A program made the translations under genes and the position numbers. A stretch of 64,000 nucleotides of DNA, taken from NCBI GenBank assembly GCA_036583965.1, contig JAZBQD010000014.1:27943490-28007489 (forward strand), in the 5' to 3' direction. The notes beneath the pieces were generated by a model that saw nothing but the letters and a program-made list of their open reading frames with translations, made no database searches and was not told where the DNA came from. Below, in pieces: positions 11,087 through 25,500 of this stretch; the first letter of the stretch is position 1, and every line of letters starts with the position of its first letter. The DNA comes from Prunella strophiata (taxonomy: Eukaryota > Chordata > Aves > Passeriformes > Prunellidae).

Positions 11087-12596
11087 CTCGGCTCCAGCCC
11101 GGCCCCGGCTCCAGCCCGGCCCCGGCTCCAGCCCGGCCCCGGCTCCAGCCCGGCCCCGGCACAGCCCGGCCCCGGCTCCAGCCCGGCCCCGGCACAGCCC
11201 GGCCCCGGCACAGCCCGGCCCCGGCTCCAGCCCGGCCCCGGCTCCAGCCCGGCCCCGGCTCCAGCCCGGCCCCGGCTCCAGCCCGGCCCCGGCTCCAGCC
11301 CGGCCCCGGCTCCAGCCCGGCCCCGGCACAGCCCGGCCCCGGCACAGCCCGGCCCCGGCTCCAGCCCGGCCCCGGCTCCAGCCCGGCCCCGGCTCCAGCC
11401 CGGCCCCGGCACAGCCCGGCCCCGGCTCCAGCCCGGCCCCGGCTCCAGCCCGGCCCCGGCTCCAGCCCGGCCCCGGCTCCAGCCCGGCCCCGGCTCCAGC
11501 CCGGCCCCGGCACAGCCCGGCCCCGGCTCCAGCCCGGCCCCGGCTCCAGCCCGGCCCCGGCACAGCCCGGCCCCGGCTCCAGCCCGGCCCCGGCACAGCC
11601 CGGCCCCGGCTCCAGCCCGGCCCCGGCTCCAGCCCGGCCCCGGCACAGCCCGGCCCCGGCACAGCCCGGCCCCGGCTCCAGCCCGGCCCCGGCACAGCCC
11701 GGCCCCGGCACAGCCCGGCCCCGGCACAGCCCGGCCCCGGCACAGCCCGGCCCCGGCTCCAGCCCGGCCCCGGCTCCAGCCCGGCCCCGGCTCCAGCCCG
11801 GCCCCGGCACAGCCCGGCCCCGGCTCCAGCCCGGCCCCGGCTCCAGCCCGGCCCCGGCTCCAGCCCGGCCCCGGCTCCAGCCCGGCCCCGGCTCCAGCCC
11901 GGCCCCGGCACAGCCCGGCCCCGGCACAGCCCGGCCCCGGCTCCAGCCCGGCCCCGGCACAGCCCGGCCCCGGCACAGCCCGGCCCCGGCTCCAGCCCGG
12001 CCCCGGCTCCAGCCCGGCCCCGGCTCCAGCCCGGCCCCGGCACAGCCCGGCCCCGGCACAGCCCGGCCCCGGCACAGCCCGGCCCCGGCTCCAGCCCGGC
12101 CCCGGCTCCAGCCCGGCCCCGGCACAGCCCGGCCCCGGCACAGCCCGGCCCCGGCTCCAGCCCGGCCCCGGCACAGCCCGGCCCCGGCTCCAGCCCGGCC
12201 CCGGCTCCAGCCCGGCCCCGGCTCCAGCCCGGCCCCGGCACAGCCCGGCCCCGGCACAGCCCGGCCCCGGCTCCAGCCCGGCCCCGGCACAGCCCGGCCC
12301 CGGCTCCAGCCCGGCCCCGGCTCCAGCCCGGCCCCGGCACAGCCCGGCCCCGGCACAGCCCGGCCCCGGCACAGCCCGGCCCCGGCTCCAGCCCGGCCCC
12401 GGCTCCAGCCCGGCCCCGGCACAGCCCGGCCCCGGCTCCAGCCCGGCCCCGGCACAGCCCGGCCCCGGCTCCAGCCCGGCCCCGGCACAGCCCGGCCCCG
12501 GCACAGCCCGGCCCCGGCTCCAGCCCGGCCCCGGCACAGCCCGGCCCCGGCTCCAGCCCGGCCCCGGCTCCAGCCCGGCCCCGGCACAGCCCGGCA
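11087..12596. repeat. GC-rich minisatellite with two interspersed unit types (17 bp and 16 bp), about 91 units
   Basis: The array consists of two units that share GGCCCCGGC...GCCC. The 17-bp form is GGCCCCGGCTCCAGCCC and the 16-bp form is GGCCCCGGCACAGCCC. Reading through, I count about 53 of the long and 38 of the short; 53x17 + 38x16 = 1509 bp, which matches the span. Apart from the two types the units look perfect; decay is seen only at the edges (11081-11100 and 12590-12630). Long and short forms are irregularly mixed. The reverse strand, which is the AMDHD1 sense strand, carries repeated GGGG and GGG runs with short spacers, so it can form G-quadruplexes. The array begins about 90 bp upstream of the AMDHD1 ATG. 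No stop codon arises, so several frames stay open across it by chance. Confidence 0.95.
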
Positions 12597-12629
12597 CCAA
12601 CCCGCCCCGGCACAGCCCGGCACAGCCCG

Positions 12630-15600
12630 GCTTGCTCTGCCCTGGCTTTGCCGCAGCCCGCTCCCGGCGCGGGATGCTGTGCTGGATTCGCTCCAGGATA
12701 ACGTGACAACATCCGTGCATCGCGCTGGCTCATGTCCAGCTCCCAAGCACCGGGTTTTCCAGTTGGGGCTTCCCGGAGCTCTCAGTCCTCACAGCACCAC
12801 CTGGAGATTTCCCTTTGCCAAGAAAATAGGAGCCTCTGATTTGGGAGCGCTTGTGTGCCCACGTGCCCCCTCCCCGGCGTCCATCAGCTCTCCAGCATCC
12901 ATCATTTTACCCAACCACCTTGCCAGCATTCCAGCAACAACCCCCGAGAGACCTTAACACATGTTCAGGCAGACATTCATTTAGCCAGGCAGATATTAAT
13001 TTATCCGATTCCAATAACGAAACGTTTGTACGATTCTGCTGCCCCCTACAGAACGAGAGATTCTCCAACACGGATTTTTTTTGTTTTCTTCTCTCTTCAC
13101 ATATTCACAGCGTCTTAAGGAATCCAGTATTCCCCAGCTGGAAAATGGAATGTCTTTCTAAACAAGTGGTCCCTTAAATACTTCTCCCGGGGTGGCAATC
13201 TTCTTTAGATACCTTCTTTTCTTTTAGAAAGAGAATCTATTTAAAATGCTGGCAGCACATCTGTGTGCATACACATATTTCTGTTCAGCAGAAAAAGTTG
13301 GATATGTTGGATCTTTGAATGAGGCTTTCTGGCTTCATTCTGAAGTCTTGTTTGCAAATGAGACAATATTTTCATCTAAAGCCCAGTAATTTGTATTTGA
13401 TACCAAACCTGAAAAGTGAATAAAACTACAATAAAGTTGGGTGTTACCTTGTGATGCTTCTCCACTGGCGTAATGCTGCACCACGACATAACCTTTGTCT
13501 TCCTCCTGAGCTCTCACTCAGGCATGCAGAGGACTGACAGCAGAGCTGGTAGAGGGTGCTTTATCACTCCCAGGAGTTCCTGCTGCTGACTCTGGTGCTC
13601 CCCAGCCGTATCACAATATGTTTGAAAGCAGAAATCAAAGAGGAACCTGGCAACAGCATCACAACAAGCACAGAAGGCCACCCCATTGTGGGGGATGCCT
13701 CAGCAGTGGTGGTGGGCTGAGAGCTGTTGTGTCAGGAATGAAATACAGCAGGTTGCATTTTTTGGAGGGGGGAAAAAGGAAAGATCTACACACCTGTGAG
13801 CTGTGTTGTTACACTTTAAAAGAAGAAATCAGTTTTGTGCTCTAGGCTTCTCCAAGATTCAAGGTCAGATCCTGACTTAAAACCTGAGACTCAGTGAAGA
13901 TTTTATGCCTAATAAGCTAGGAGTGTATTTTGTTCTAAGACTTATATTTGTTTGCAGAAAACATACAGATGTTCTTATGTATTTCTATGTGCCCTGGTTC
14001 TTTTCTGGTGAAGAATTTTCTCTGTAATAGATCACTGTATGAAAAAAGGTCAATCCACTGCAATTGGGTTTCTGACATGCTGTGCCTGATCTATTTTTAC
14101 GAATACTGCCCAGAAAGGTAAGTGCAGGAATGGTTTCTAGGTTGCATCCTCAGGAAATTCTAGAGTTTGATTCAAACAGTACAGATTCGAAATACTCAGC
14201 TGTATTTTTAAAATGTTGGCAGAATTCCCTGGATGTAAACAGAGGACTCTAGGGTTGCTAAAGGAACCCTGCCTAAATTTCTTAAATTTACAGCTTTTAA
14301 ATCACCTTAAAGTTCCAGCAGAAGTTCTTTTTGAAAATAATTTTTAAATGTGGCATTTTCAATAAGAGAAAAAATCCCAGGAAAAGTAGAGATAAAAAAG
14401 TTGAGTATTAGGTTATTGATTTAAGGGATCTCATCTCTTCTTGCTGGTGCTTTACATGAGAACATAATATGCTTATTCCTCAAGGATATATTTTCAAATA
14501 CACTGTCAGATCTAAATTAGAATGTCTGTTCTTGTAAATAACTTTTAATTTAAAACAAAAAGTCCAAAGTTAGAGACAAGTCTCAGATCAAATATTGGCT
14601 ACATTTTCCTTAAATTTGTAGATTAGTTTTTTCATCTGTTAAATACTTTTCCAGTAATACAGATAGCATGATGAAATGCCCTGAAAGGGGACACTATGCC
14701 TGCCTTAACACAAGTTAATTACTAGTGAAATTTACTGAATGCTATTTCCCTGTTTACAAAAGCAGCAGAGGTCAGTAAACACAGAAAATCAAACACAGAA
14801 AATGCATCACTTGGATGAAAGTGACTTGCAAATATGGAATAGATCCAAACTAAATTGCAAATCTGTTACATACCTTTGACTTCCCTCATATCAGATTGAG
14901 CTTAACATCACGTTTACAAATACTTCTTGCATAGTTTTGCAAAAGTGAAAGTGAATTCTGCATCTTTTTTTCTGTGTAGAACCTTTCTCAAACCATGGAA
15001 ACATTACGTTTGTTCAGATGAGCTTTCTGAATCCTTTGTTCCCAGATCTGCCTTTGGCAAATTCCATAATGGCCCAGGGAGGGGGAGACCTTTTTGGGGA
15101 ACACCACAATTTGCCTCAGGGGACACAGTTTGGTTCTCCCTGAGCACAGTGCAGCCTTGCCAACCTATGTGCATTGGTTTCCTTTTCAACACAAACTGCA
15201 GCTAAGGAAAAGGAGAGCTTGTGTGTACCTGTGTGGGATGTGGGCACCTGGTACAATTCCAGCATCTGGGCTTATGGTCAAAGCTTGTCCTTTGCAATCT
15301 GTGAGCTGCACAATACAGAACTGAAGTTTGCAACACTTTTCTCTAAGCAATGATGAGGATTTAGGGTCTTCTCAGGCAGGTTGTGTAATCTTTTTTTTGC
15401 CTACTTCTAGGAATGGGAAAGTTTCCATGTAAAAAAATAAACAGCAAATAACCTAATACCCAAATGAGAAACACAAAAATAAGCTTGAAAAGACAAGTGG
15501 TATGTGTCATGCCTCACTATTTCTAGGCTCTTTTTGACCACCTTTTCACTGGTTTTGCAGGGCATGATCTTTTCCTGAGTGTCCTGCTACTTTGTCTCTA

Positions 15601-18489
15601 ATTTCTTTTATCCTATCAACAATCAGAACAACTTAATCACATAAAAGCAAATTTTCTTTTTAGTTACTTTATGTACCTTGTATTTAACATGTAAAATCAC
15701 AAGCCCTTTTATTTTTGTCTTTAATACACACCTTAGTGAATGTTTCCAGTTCTTCTGCCTTTTGGACTTGCTCCAGAGATGAAAAAAAATCTGTATTCAT
15801 GGGGTTTACTCCATACAAACTAAGAACCAGCTCAAATTACTCTGATACATTCAGAGCACCTTATCTTCACCTGCACTGCAATTCTTTCCACATCATTTAG
15901 GACAAGGATCTAAGTTAAATACATGTTTAAGTTGTTGTCTGACTTTATCTGCACGGGTTCTTCCACTGAAATGAATGGAACACTTGATGGTAGCACAGAG
16001 AAACACATGCCTCCATTTTTGCAGCATAACTAAACTAAGACTAGTTATCAAGTTATGTACCAAGGTATTATTTAGTTAAAGTTTTTGATGCTTGGTGCTA
16101 TGCAAAAGTAAAATGGTCTGAGTTTGAAGTCTAAGGAATGTAGCTGTCAAAAAAAAACCAGGTATAACAAAACATCTCAAAAGAATAAAGAATATGAAGC
16201 TATGTGAAAGGATCACACTTTTGTTGAGGATGAAAACTCAAGACTCTGTAAAGCAGCTTATTAGTCTGAAAGAGGGAGATAGATTACATGAGAAAAACAT
16301 CTTTGTTTTCTTAGTTCTGAGTTCTTGCTTTTCCAAAATGTAAGTCTACTTGTCTTTCCTATTCATCATACTGGAGATTTTCAGTTCGTTTTTTCTTAAT
16401 TTTTTCTAGATAGTGGCTTCATCTAGATATTCACCAGCTGTATCTGTCTACTTTGATTCATTTCTCAGCAGCTCCCTGCAAAACCAGATGTGGCTGCTTT
16501 CCTGATGATGGGTACAGGCTGTCTGTCCTGGAATATCAACAGCCCTTTTTAAGTTAGGAAGTATCTGCCACATTAAGGCCATTATGCTCCTAAGGCCACA
16601 AAAATGCTCCTTGCTTCTTTTGTGCTTTGGCTGGGTTTTTTTTTTTGGTTGTCTTTTTTTTTTTTTTTTTAAAGGTTTCTACTAATTTTAACCTGCTACA
16701 GGTTAACCTGTGTGCCCTGTGTGAAGATTTTTCCTAGCATAAAAATCAGCATTTCACCAACAACCACCGGTGTTCTACACTGACGAATTCTCACCCTGTA
16801 GGAAGGGAATCAGAGGAAGTGCTATGAATTACAGGAGGTAGCTCTCTCTGCAAAAATATTTTCTTTACCCTTAGGAAAGGAATTAAGCACTGTGGCTGTC
16901 CAGCACAACTACACACACCCTTCTATAGATGCACCTGTTTAGCTGAGGAACAGTCACATCCATCTCTGCACACAGAAGGGGCTCATCATGAGCTTGGTCT
17001 TCCCAGTTACTCTGAAAAGCTGGAGCTTGGTGAGTTGTCATAGTGATAGCCCTATGTGCTGATCCAGTGCTCAGATAATACATGACAAACTCGCATCCAG
17101 TCCCACTTTCTCATGAAGAAGAGCAGCTTTCAGATCAGTGCCAGCCCATTGCTGACAAGGAACTGACTTAGATGCTAAGGTGACAGTCACAGCTGTTCCT
17201 CCTCCAATACTGACAGCACTGTGACTATCAGTGGCAGCACAGGAAGGGCACTGTTCTGCATCATGAAGTCCTCCACAGGATGTGCTGCATCACAAACCAG
17301 GTGAGATGCTTTTTGCCTCTCATTTCCATCACCACTCAGAACACATCTAGCTGTTCTGAGGTTTCCTAGGCTCATTGCCAGTTTTAAAATACTCATTTAT
17401 CCTTGTAGTAGGACTGATTTTTAGCTTAAATAGCTCTTTTCCCTTTCCCAATGGGACTGCAGGGAACTTCAGCAGAGCTGTGAAACCCCCACACTGCCAA
17501 ACAGAAGGGTCTGGTTTAAGCCATGAAACATCTGTGCAAGTACATCCAAAATGATTATTCACTCTTTATGGAAACTTACATATGTAAATATTAAAGGAAC
17601 ACATGGACAGCTCCAGGGATGACTTCCAACAGGAGAGAGAAACAGGGAGGTATTTCTCTGCAGGACCTATCCCAACAGGCTGGTGTCCTTCCCACAGTTC
17701 ACATACCCAGTGCTCTATGCTAACACAGCCCTGAGCACCCAGCACTGCCCACTCCAGCTGTCTCTGAAAGGAAGTGTGATCCCAGGCAACAGGGCTGGAG
17801 ATCTGCTCCCCACATGCACCTACTGCAGCCACAACCTGTGCAGCTTTTAGACAGAACATCTTCTCTTCAGGACATGCTGAGGAGGACCACAGTATCCTTT
17901 CCATTCCTCAGCAGAGACTCACACAGCACACTCCCATTCTGCACTCTCTTGCCTCAACTCCATTAATGCCACCCAACCCTGTGGATCTCTGCAGCTGCCA
18001 GGAGGTTTTTGTCTGTGTGGCTGGTGGCTACTAATTTGACAAAAGTTTGTCCTTCCTTAATGACCATTCAGCCACACTTCAAGCTTCCTGACTCCAAGCA
18101 GGAGAATATTTCTGAGAGAAACTGGAGTATAACAGATCTCCACACCTCACCTGCAGTGAAACCTTCCCGGCTAATTCCAAATGTTTTATAAACAGTTTTA
18201 AAGATGAAATGTATTTAAACAGTCATGACACACATACTGTAAAATATAGATACTGCCAAGTCTTCCTGTATTTCAGATGGGAAGATAACTGGTATTTTAA
18301 AATACTTGCTTTTAATTTCAATATTTTCAACTTTAAATTGAAACAATTACCTGTTGTTCTTCCAACATTAGTTTTTCGGACACCAACAAAATATTAAAGA
18401 CCTTTAAGGGTTAATTTTCCCCTTACCAAAACACAATGGAAATAAACACCTTACTACAAAAGTATGAAAAACAAAAAAGAAAAAAAAAG
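12630..18489. other. Non-coding interval between the AMDHD1 promoter side and SNRPF
   Basis: No coding exon could be supported on either strand. The sequence is AT-rich, with short homopolymer runs such as a T tract at 16654-16670. In mammals CCDC38 lies between AMDHD1 and SNRPF; I found no stretch resembling its coiled-coil exons here. Confidence 0.55.
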
Positions 18490-18495
18490 TTTATT
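18490..18495 (-). promoter_or_regulatory. Candidate SNRPF polyadenylation signal AATAAA
   Basis: AATAAA on the reverse strand starts 19 nt after the last base of the SNRPF stop codon and is followed by a strongly T-rich stretch (reverse strand, about 18488-18450), the usual layout of a hexamer plus U-rich downstream element. It implies an unusually short 3'UTR of roughly 35-50 nt. No other AATAAA was seen on this strand for several hundred bases downstream. Confidence 0.55.
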
Positions 18496-18513
18496 TCCAG
18501 AAATACAAAACAC

Positions 18514-20180
<1,667 letters not shown>

Positions 20181-20182
20181 GC

Positions 20183-21560
20183 GCGTGCCCGTGCGCTGTG
20201 CCCGTGCCCCGTGCGCGTGCCCGTGCGCTGTGCCCGTGCCCCGTGCGCGTGCCCGTGCGCTGTGCCCGTGCCCCGTGCGCTGTGCCCGTGCCCCGTGCGC
20301 GTGCCCGTGCGCTGTGCCCGTGCCCCGTGCGCGTGCCCGTGCGCTGTGCCCGTGCCCCGTGCGCGTGCCCGTGCGCTGTGCCCGTGCCCCGTGCGCGTGC
20401 CCGTGCGCTGTGCCCGTGCCCCGTGCGCGTGCCCGTGCGCTGTGCCCGTGCCCCGTGCGCGTGCCCGTGCGCTGTGCCCGTGCCCCGTGCGCGTGCCCGT
20501 GCGCTGTGCCCGTGCCCCGTGCGCGTGCCCGTGCGCTGTGCCCGTGCCCCGTGCGCGTGCCCGTGCGCTGTGCCCGTGCCCCGTGCGCGTGCCCGTGCGC
20601 TGTGCCCGTGCCCCGTGCGCGTGCCCGTGCGCTGTGCCCGTGCCCCGTGCGCGTGCCCGTGCGCTGTGCCCGTGCCCCGTGCGCGTGCCCGTGCGCTGTG
20701 CCCGTGCCCCGTGCGCGTGCCCGTGCGCTGTGCCCGTGCCCCGTGCGCGTGCCCGTGCGCTGTGCCCGTGCCCCGTGCGCGTGCCCGTGCGCTGTGCCCG
20801 TGCCCCGTGCGCGTGCCCGTGCGCTGTGCCCGTGCCCCGTGCGCGTGCCCGTGCGCTGTGCCCGTGCCCCGTGCGCGTGCCCGTGCGCTGTGCCCGTGCC
20901 CCGTGCGCGTGCCCGTGCGCTGTGCCCGTGCCCCGTGCGCGTGCCCGTGCGCTGTGCCCGTGCCCCGTGCGCGTGCCCGTGCGCTGTGCCCGTGCCCCGT
21001 GCGCGTGCCCGTGCGCTGTGCCCGTGCCCCGTGCGCGTGCCCGTGCGCTGTGCCCGTGCCCCGTGCGCGTGCCCGTGCGCTGTGCCCGTGCCCCGTGCGC
21101 GTGCCCGTGCGCTGTGCCCGTGCCCCGTGCGCGTGCCCGTGCGCTGTGCCCGTGCCCCGTGCGCGTGCCCGTGCGCTGTGCCCGTGCCCCGTGCGCGTGC
21201 CCGTGCGCTGTGCCCGTGCCCCGTGCGCGTGCCCGTGCGCTGTGCCCGTGCCCCGTGCGCGTGCCCGTGCGCTGTGCCCGTGCCCCGTGCGCGTGCCCGT
21301 GCGCTGTGCCCGTGCCCCGTGCGCGTGCCCGTGCGCTGTGCCCGTGCCCCGTGCGCGTGCCCGTGCGCTGTGCCCGTGCCCCGTGCGCGTGCCCGTGCGC
21401 TGTGCCCGTGCCCCGTGCGCGTGCCCGTGCGCTGTGCCCGTGCCCCGTGCGCGTGCCCGTGCGCTGTGCCCGTGCCCCGTGCGCGTGCCCGTGCGCTGTG
21501 CCCGTGCCCCGTGCGCGTGCCCGTGCGCTGTGCCCGTGCCCCGTGCGCGTGCCCGTGCGC
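20183..21560. repeat. Tandem array of a 32-bp GC-rich unit, about 43 copies
   Basis: The 32-bp unit is built from GTGCGCGTGCCC, GTGCGCTGTGCCC and GTGCCCC-type blocks. The copies look identical from about 20297 to 21558. One early unit (around 20260-20290) lacks 12 bp and is 20 bp long. The period is confirmed by translation, which repeats every 32 residues (96 nt = 3 x 32). Long runs alternate purine and pyrimidine (GTGCGCGTGC), a sequence type prone to Z-DNA, and each unit has about six CpGs. Both strands stay open in several frames, so the 500-600-residue ORFs here are artefacts. The array sits about 300 bp upstream of the SNRPF ATG. Confidence 0.95.
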
Positions 21561-22290
21561 GCGGCCCCGCGCTGCCGTGCCCGCGCCCGTGCCCGGGGTG
21601 GCAGCGCCCGAGCGGCGCCGTGGCCGTGGCACCGGCGCGGGGCTCCGGCAGCCGCTGCTGGTGGTGCCGGCGAAAGCCTGGCGGCGCCCGTCCGTCTGCG
21701 GAAAGGAACCCGCGGACCAGCGCCTTTCCGTGGTTCCACACGCAAGGATGGAAAATCTCGGAGTTTATAGGATACATTAAGTGCGAATTCCCTGTCGGTG
21801 TCTTTGACTCCCAGGCAAAGATGTTCTTCGGTTCAGAGAGAGTCATGAAACATCAGTGCTAATTTAGGTGACAGGCAACCGAAGAACCAACGCCTGCACC
21901 GTTTGCAGTTTGTCACATCCTCGCTAATGACTTCTACTGCTCTTTGTGTAAATCCATCAAATGCCACAATGTGGATTTCTGCTCCTGCATACAGCACATT
22001 CCCGTGATCCTCAGTGTATTGGGTGCTGAATGTGGAAAACACACATTCAGGAAACTTAACCTTTCAGTAACAGAGCTGTTATGGGTTGTGTGCACTTCAC
22101 CTCCCAAAAGTGGGTCTAGTGCCCTGCTATTGAAGGCAAAACCATTCTTGCCTCAAATCTGCACGTTTAAAGCTGTTGATGCAACAAGCCAACTTCTCCA
22201 GGTCCAGACTGGCCGTACACACAGTGAATGTGCAGGAGTGAAACAGATGGAATTGTAATTCCTGTTCACTAGCAGATATCACAAGTGCAG

Positions 22291-22510
22291 TCACAGAATC
22301 ACAGAACTGTTAGGGTTGGAAGGCACCTCTCAAGGTCATCCAGCCAACCCTCCTGCCAAGGCAGGGTCACCAGGAGCAGGTGACACAGGAACGTGTCCAG
22401 GTGGGTTTGGAATGTCTCTGGAGAGGGACACTCCATGACCTCCCTGGGCAGCATCTTCCAGTGCTCTGCCACTTCCAACATGCAGAAATTCTTCCTCATG
22501 TTGAGGTGAA
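22291..22510 (-). mobile_element. CR1 LINE 3' fragment
   Basis: It starts with the reverse complement of the CR1 3' end (TCACAGAATCACAGAACTG then GGGTTGGAAGGCACC). It continues with CTCCATGACCTCCCTGGGCA and a GAAATTCTTCCTCATGTTGA segment typical of avian CR1. The 3' end is at the left, so the element is in reverse orientation. It is strongly 5'-truncated. Confidence 0.85.
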
Positions 22511-25500
22511 ACTTCTTGTGAAGATGTCTAGATGCACATTTCCATGACCATTAGAAATAAGTGTGATTTTCTTTTAGGGTGTAGTGGATGGACAACAGAA
22601 ACAACACCAAAATAATGCTAATTATCTTTCTGGTAGCTGGACTCACTACAGGCCAGCTGAAAGAGTAACTAACTTATAAGACTTTTTTTGTGAGGAAGTC
22701 TGTGTTTAGACTATGCAGGAAAAAGATGAACAAAATGGAAAATTGTATATATATAAAATTTTTAATGCCATTTGCAGTATAGAATAGCTGATTTCACATG
22801 ATACCATGTATAATGTGGCAGAATGCAATGAGCTTACAGCGAGTGTCTTGAATAAAATCATACCATAGGAGCAATTTTTGCATCTGTTCTGACAAGGATA
22901 AACATGTATGTCTGTGAATGGCAATATAACAGGTTTGGTATGTTATCTGTAAATAGCACTAGTTATTTCTAGATATAAACCAATGTTGACCACAATGTCT
23001 CCTACTCATGTTGGGAAAACTTTCTGTGTACCAAAAATAGGAGCATTTATATTCCTCTTTTAATGCTCTCTGTTCCTCAGGTGAGTAAATATTCCAGCCC
23101 TGTTGTTACCAAAACCAAGCATTTCCCAGGGTCATCAGTCTCAGTGCAGAAGTCAGGGAGTGACAGTGCTGGACTTCTACTTTCACAACTCGTCCATGAA
23201 TTCATGTTAGCAATCTCATCAGCTGGAGACTGAGTCTGCAGCAATTTTGTGTGCTGGTAGGGTGGGAAGGAGTTCTGAAAGCACAGAATGCGTGACTACA
23301 TCTGATGTAGTTAACTGAGTAAGTCAGTTAATCAGGAAACAAAATAGCTGATGTTTTTCTTTGGCCCTGATGAGGAATTTGCTGTTTACCTTGTTGACTG
23401 AATCATTCTGACTCAGAGACTCTTCTTATGGTGATCTTTGGACCTTCAGCACAAGGGTGAAGTTCACCTTTTGTCCTCTTTGTATTTCCCATGTAATAGG
23501 GGAAGCAATAATTTGCATTCTTTTCTGCCTTTGGGTCAGGGTGTTTAGGCTGTTGCTCAACAGGAAATGAACAGGAAAGAGTTGTTGTAATAGATTAATC
23601 CAAACCTTAATTCCTGGGTGGATGGATGGGATTTTCTGTTACAGCTCAGGGGTGGGAATTTAACACAAATGCCTACACTCTGTTCCCAAGGAAACACATT
23701 AAGCAGGCTGGGCATTCAAGGGCAGCAGGGTTTCTGGTGGAGGGGCTGGTTAGATGGCACTGTCTGTGTAGGTGCAATGGCTCACTGACATCACCAATGC
23801 ACTGTGGTGCCATAAAAGCAGGCTGAGAGGGACCCCTGTACCATCACACTGCTGAGAGAAACCACAGCAGCCCAGAGCTCCTTCCTGATTCAGCTGGGTT
23901 TGCTGGGACAGGAACTCCCTGCAATAACCTGGGTCTGCCTGCCATAAACACAGCATAAAGGAAACTTTCAGAGCTGCCCCATGTTCCAGCTTCTGGGCTA
24001 TGCATTTAGTGATCATCCTCTGCCTTTTCCTAGTGACATGCCAGTGTCAGTGGGGGTTTCCTCCAATGCATTCTTATTCCACATCAGGCAAACTACTTCT
24101 GATAGCACACACTCATGTCCAGCAGAGCAGTAAGAGCATCAGCTTTGCCATCACCATGTCATGGGCACCAGCTGCAGTCAAAGAACGTAAAGCAGCCAGG
24201 AAAGCACAGCCCTGAATTGCAAGTGGGCAGAGCTGAGTTAAAATGGAAGCTCCATCAGGACACAGCACCTTCAAAGGACAGGTTTGCATCAAAAAGAATC
24301 CAGTGTAGCAGCAGGGAATTAGCCCTGCTGTGTGGCAGATGAACTTCTGCTTCTGTTGGGTTCATGACTGACAAAGCCATGTAAGATCCTGTTGCTCTCT
24401 CCTTACAACCTGTCCCAGGGAAGGACTTACCACCTTCCGTCCTCCCCCTTGCCAGACTCCCAGGCTAAGTCTAGTCCTTGAAACTGTTAGGTGATGTGAT
24501 ACCTCAGCCTAAGGTTGACAGCTGCTAAGCAGGCTTAAGTAGCCAATTCCTGACAAGCTCTCTGTTCTAACTTCTTGGGGATGCAGTGGACTTAGGAGGG
24601 TTTTGAAGCTCCCTTGGGGAGTTTTGCTGTTGTAGCAATGCTGTTAAAACATGAAGAGAACCTAGGACTCAGGCCAAGTATTGACATGAAGAACATCTAC
24701 TTTTCCTTCAGGAAGAGGCCTAATGGAAGATTTTCCATTAGATATCATACTGGAATGAAAAATCAAATCTTGTCCACAATTTGTGGAGAGTATCCTGTCT
24801 AAAAATCTTTTTCAAGAAGTAACACAAGATTTTCTCTATGTGCAGAAAATCTGTATCATTTATCAGCTCTTGGTGCCTTGGGAACTGCTGTAGCAGTATT
24901 GTGTGGACTGCCAACAGCCCTCACGAGAGGTATAGTCCTGACTTTATGGGGCTTTGCCAGAGTAAAACAGTTTTGCTTCAAGCAGTATTTTTTCAGAAAT
25001 GTCTACCAATTACCAATAAAACACCTTTCCTCTCTGCTGATTGTCATTTTAATTGCACCATCTTTGATCAAATTGTGAGGCCATGACCATCCACCACAAT
25101 CATCACCACAGATTGTGACTGGGAGGTGGGAGGTAGTGACATCAGACTTATGAAGAGCAAGGGGCTTTAATTTCTCTCTGAGATTCTCAACAGCTGAAAC
25201 AAAGCCACACTGTGCTACAAGAGTATAGGTGCTATACAGGACCTAAGGCACAAAACTGGTTAGGCCTGTTTCAGGCTTCATCCAAGCAACATGCCTTTTG
25301 CCTACCTGCTGGCAGACTTTTATCTCAGTGTAAGACTGTAGCCCAGAAAAGAGGCTCAGTCTTGCTGAACAGCACTTGGAAACATCCAAAGGGAAGGACA
25401 CAGGGGAACCACAAAACCCAGGAGCCTATCCATTGGCCCTGCATGCCTGGCAGTGGCTAGCAACAGTAATGTGAGGGAACACAAACAAAATGCAAAAGTC

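Noticed and set aside
11087..12596. Resemblance to the GGGGCC hexanucleotide expansion known from C9orf72
   Set aside because: GGGGCC occurs once per unit on the reverse strand, but the period is 16/17 bp and not 6. The similarity is only in G4 potential.
10628..12957. Very long proline/alanine/glycine-rich ORFs on both strands across the 16/17-bp array
   Set aside because: Several frames on both strands are open at once simply because the GC-rich units contain no stop codon. The AMDHD1 frame itself has a stop at 11030-11032 before the array. There is no domain and no splice or codon evidence.
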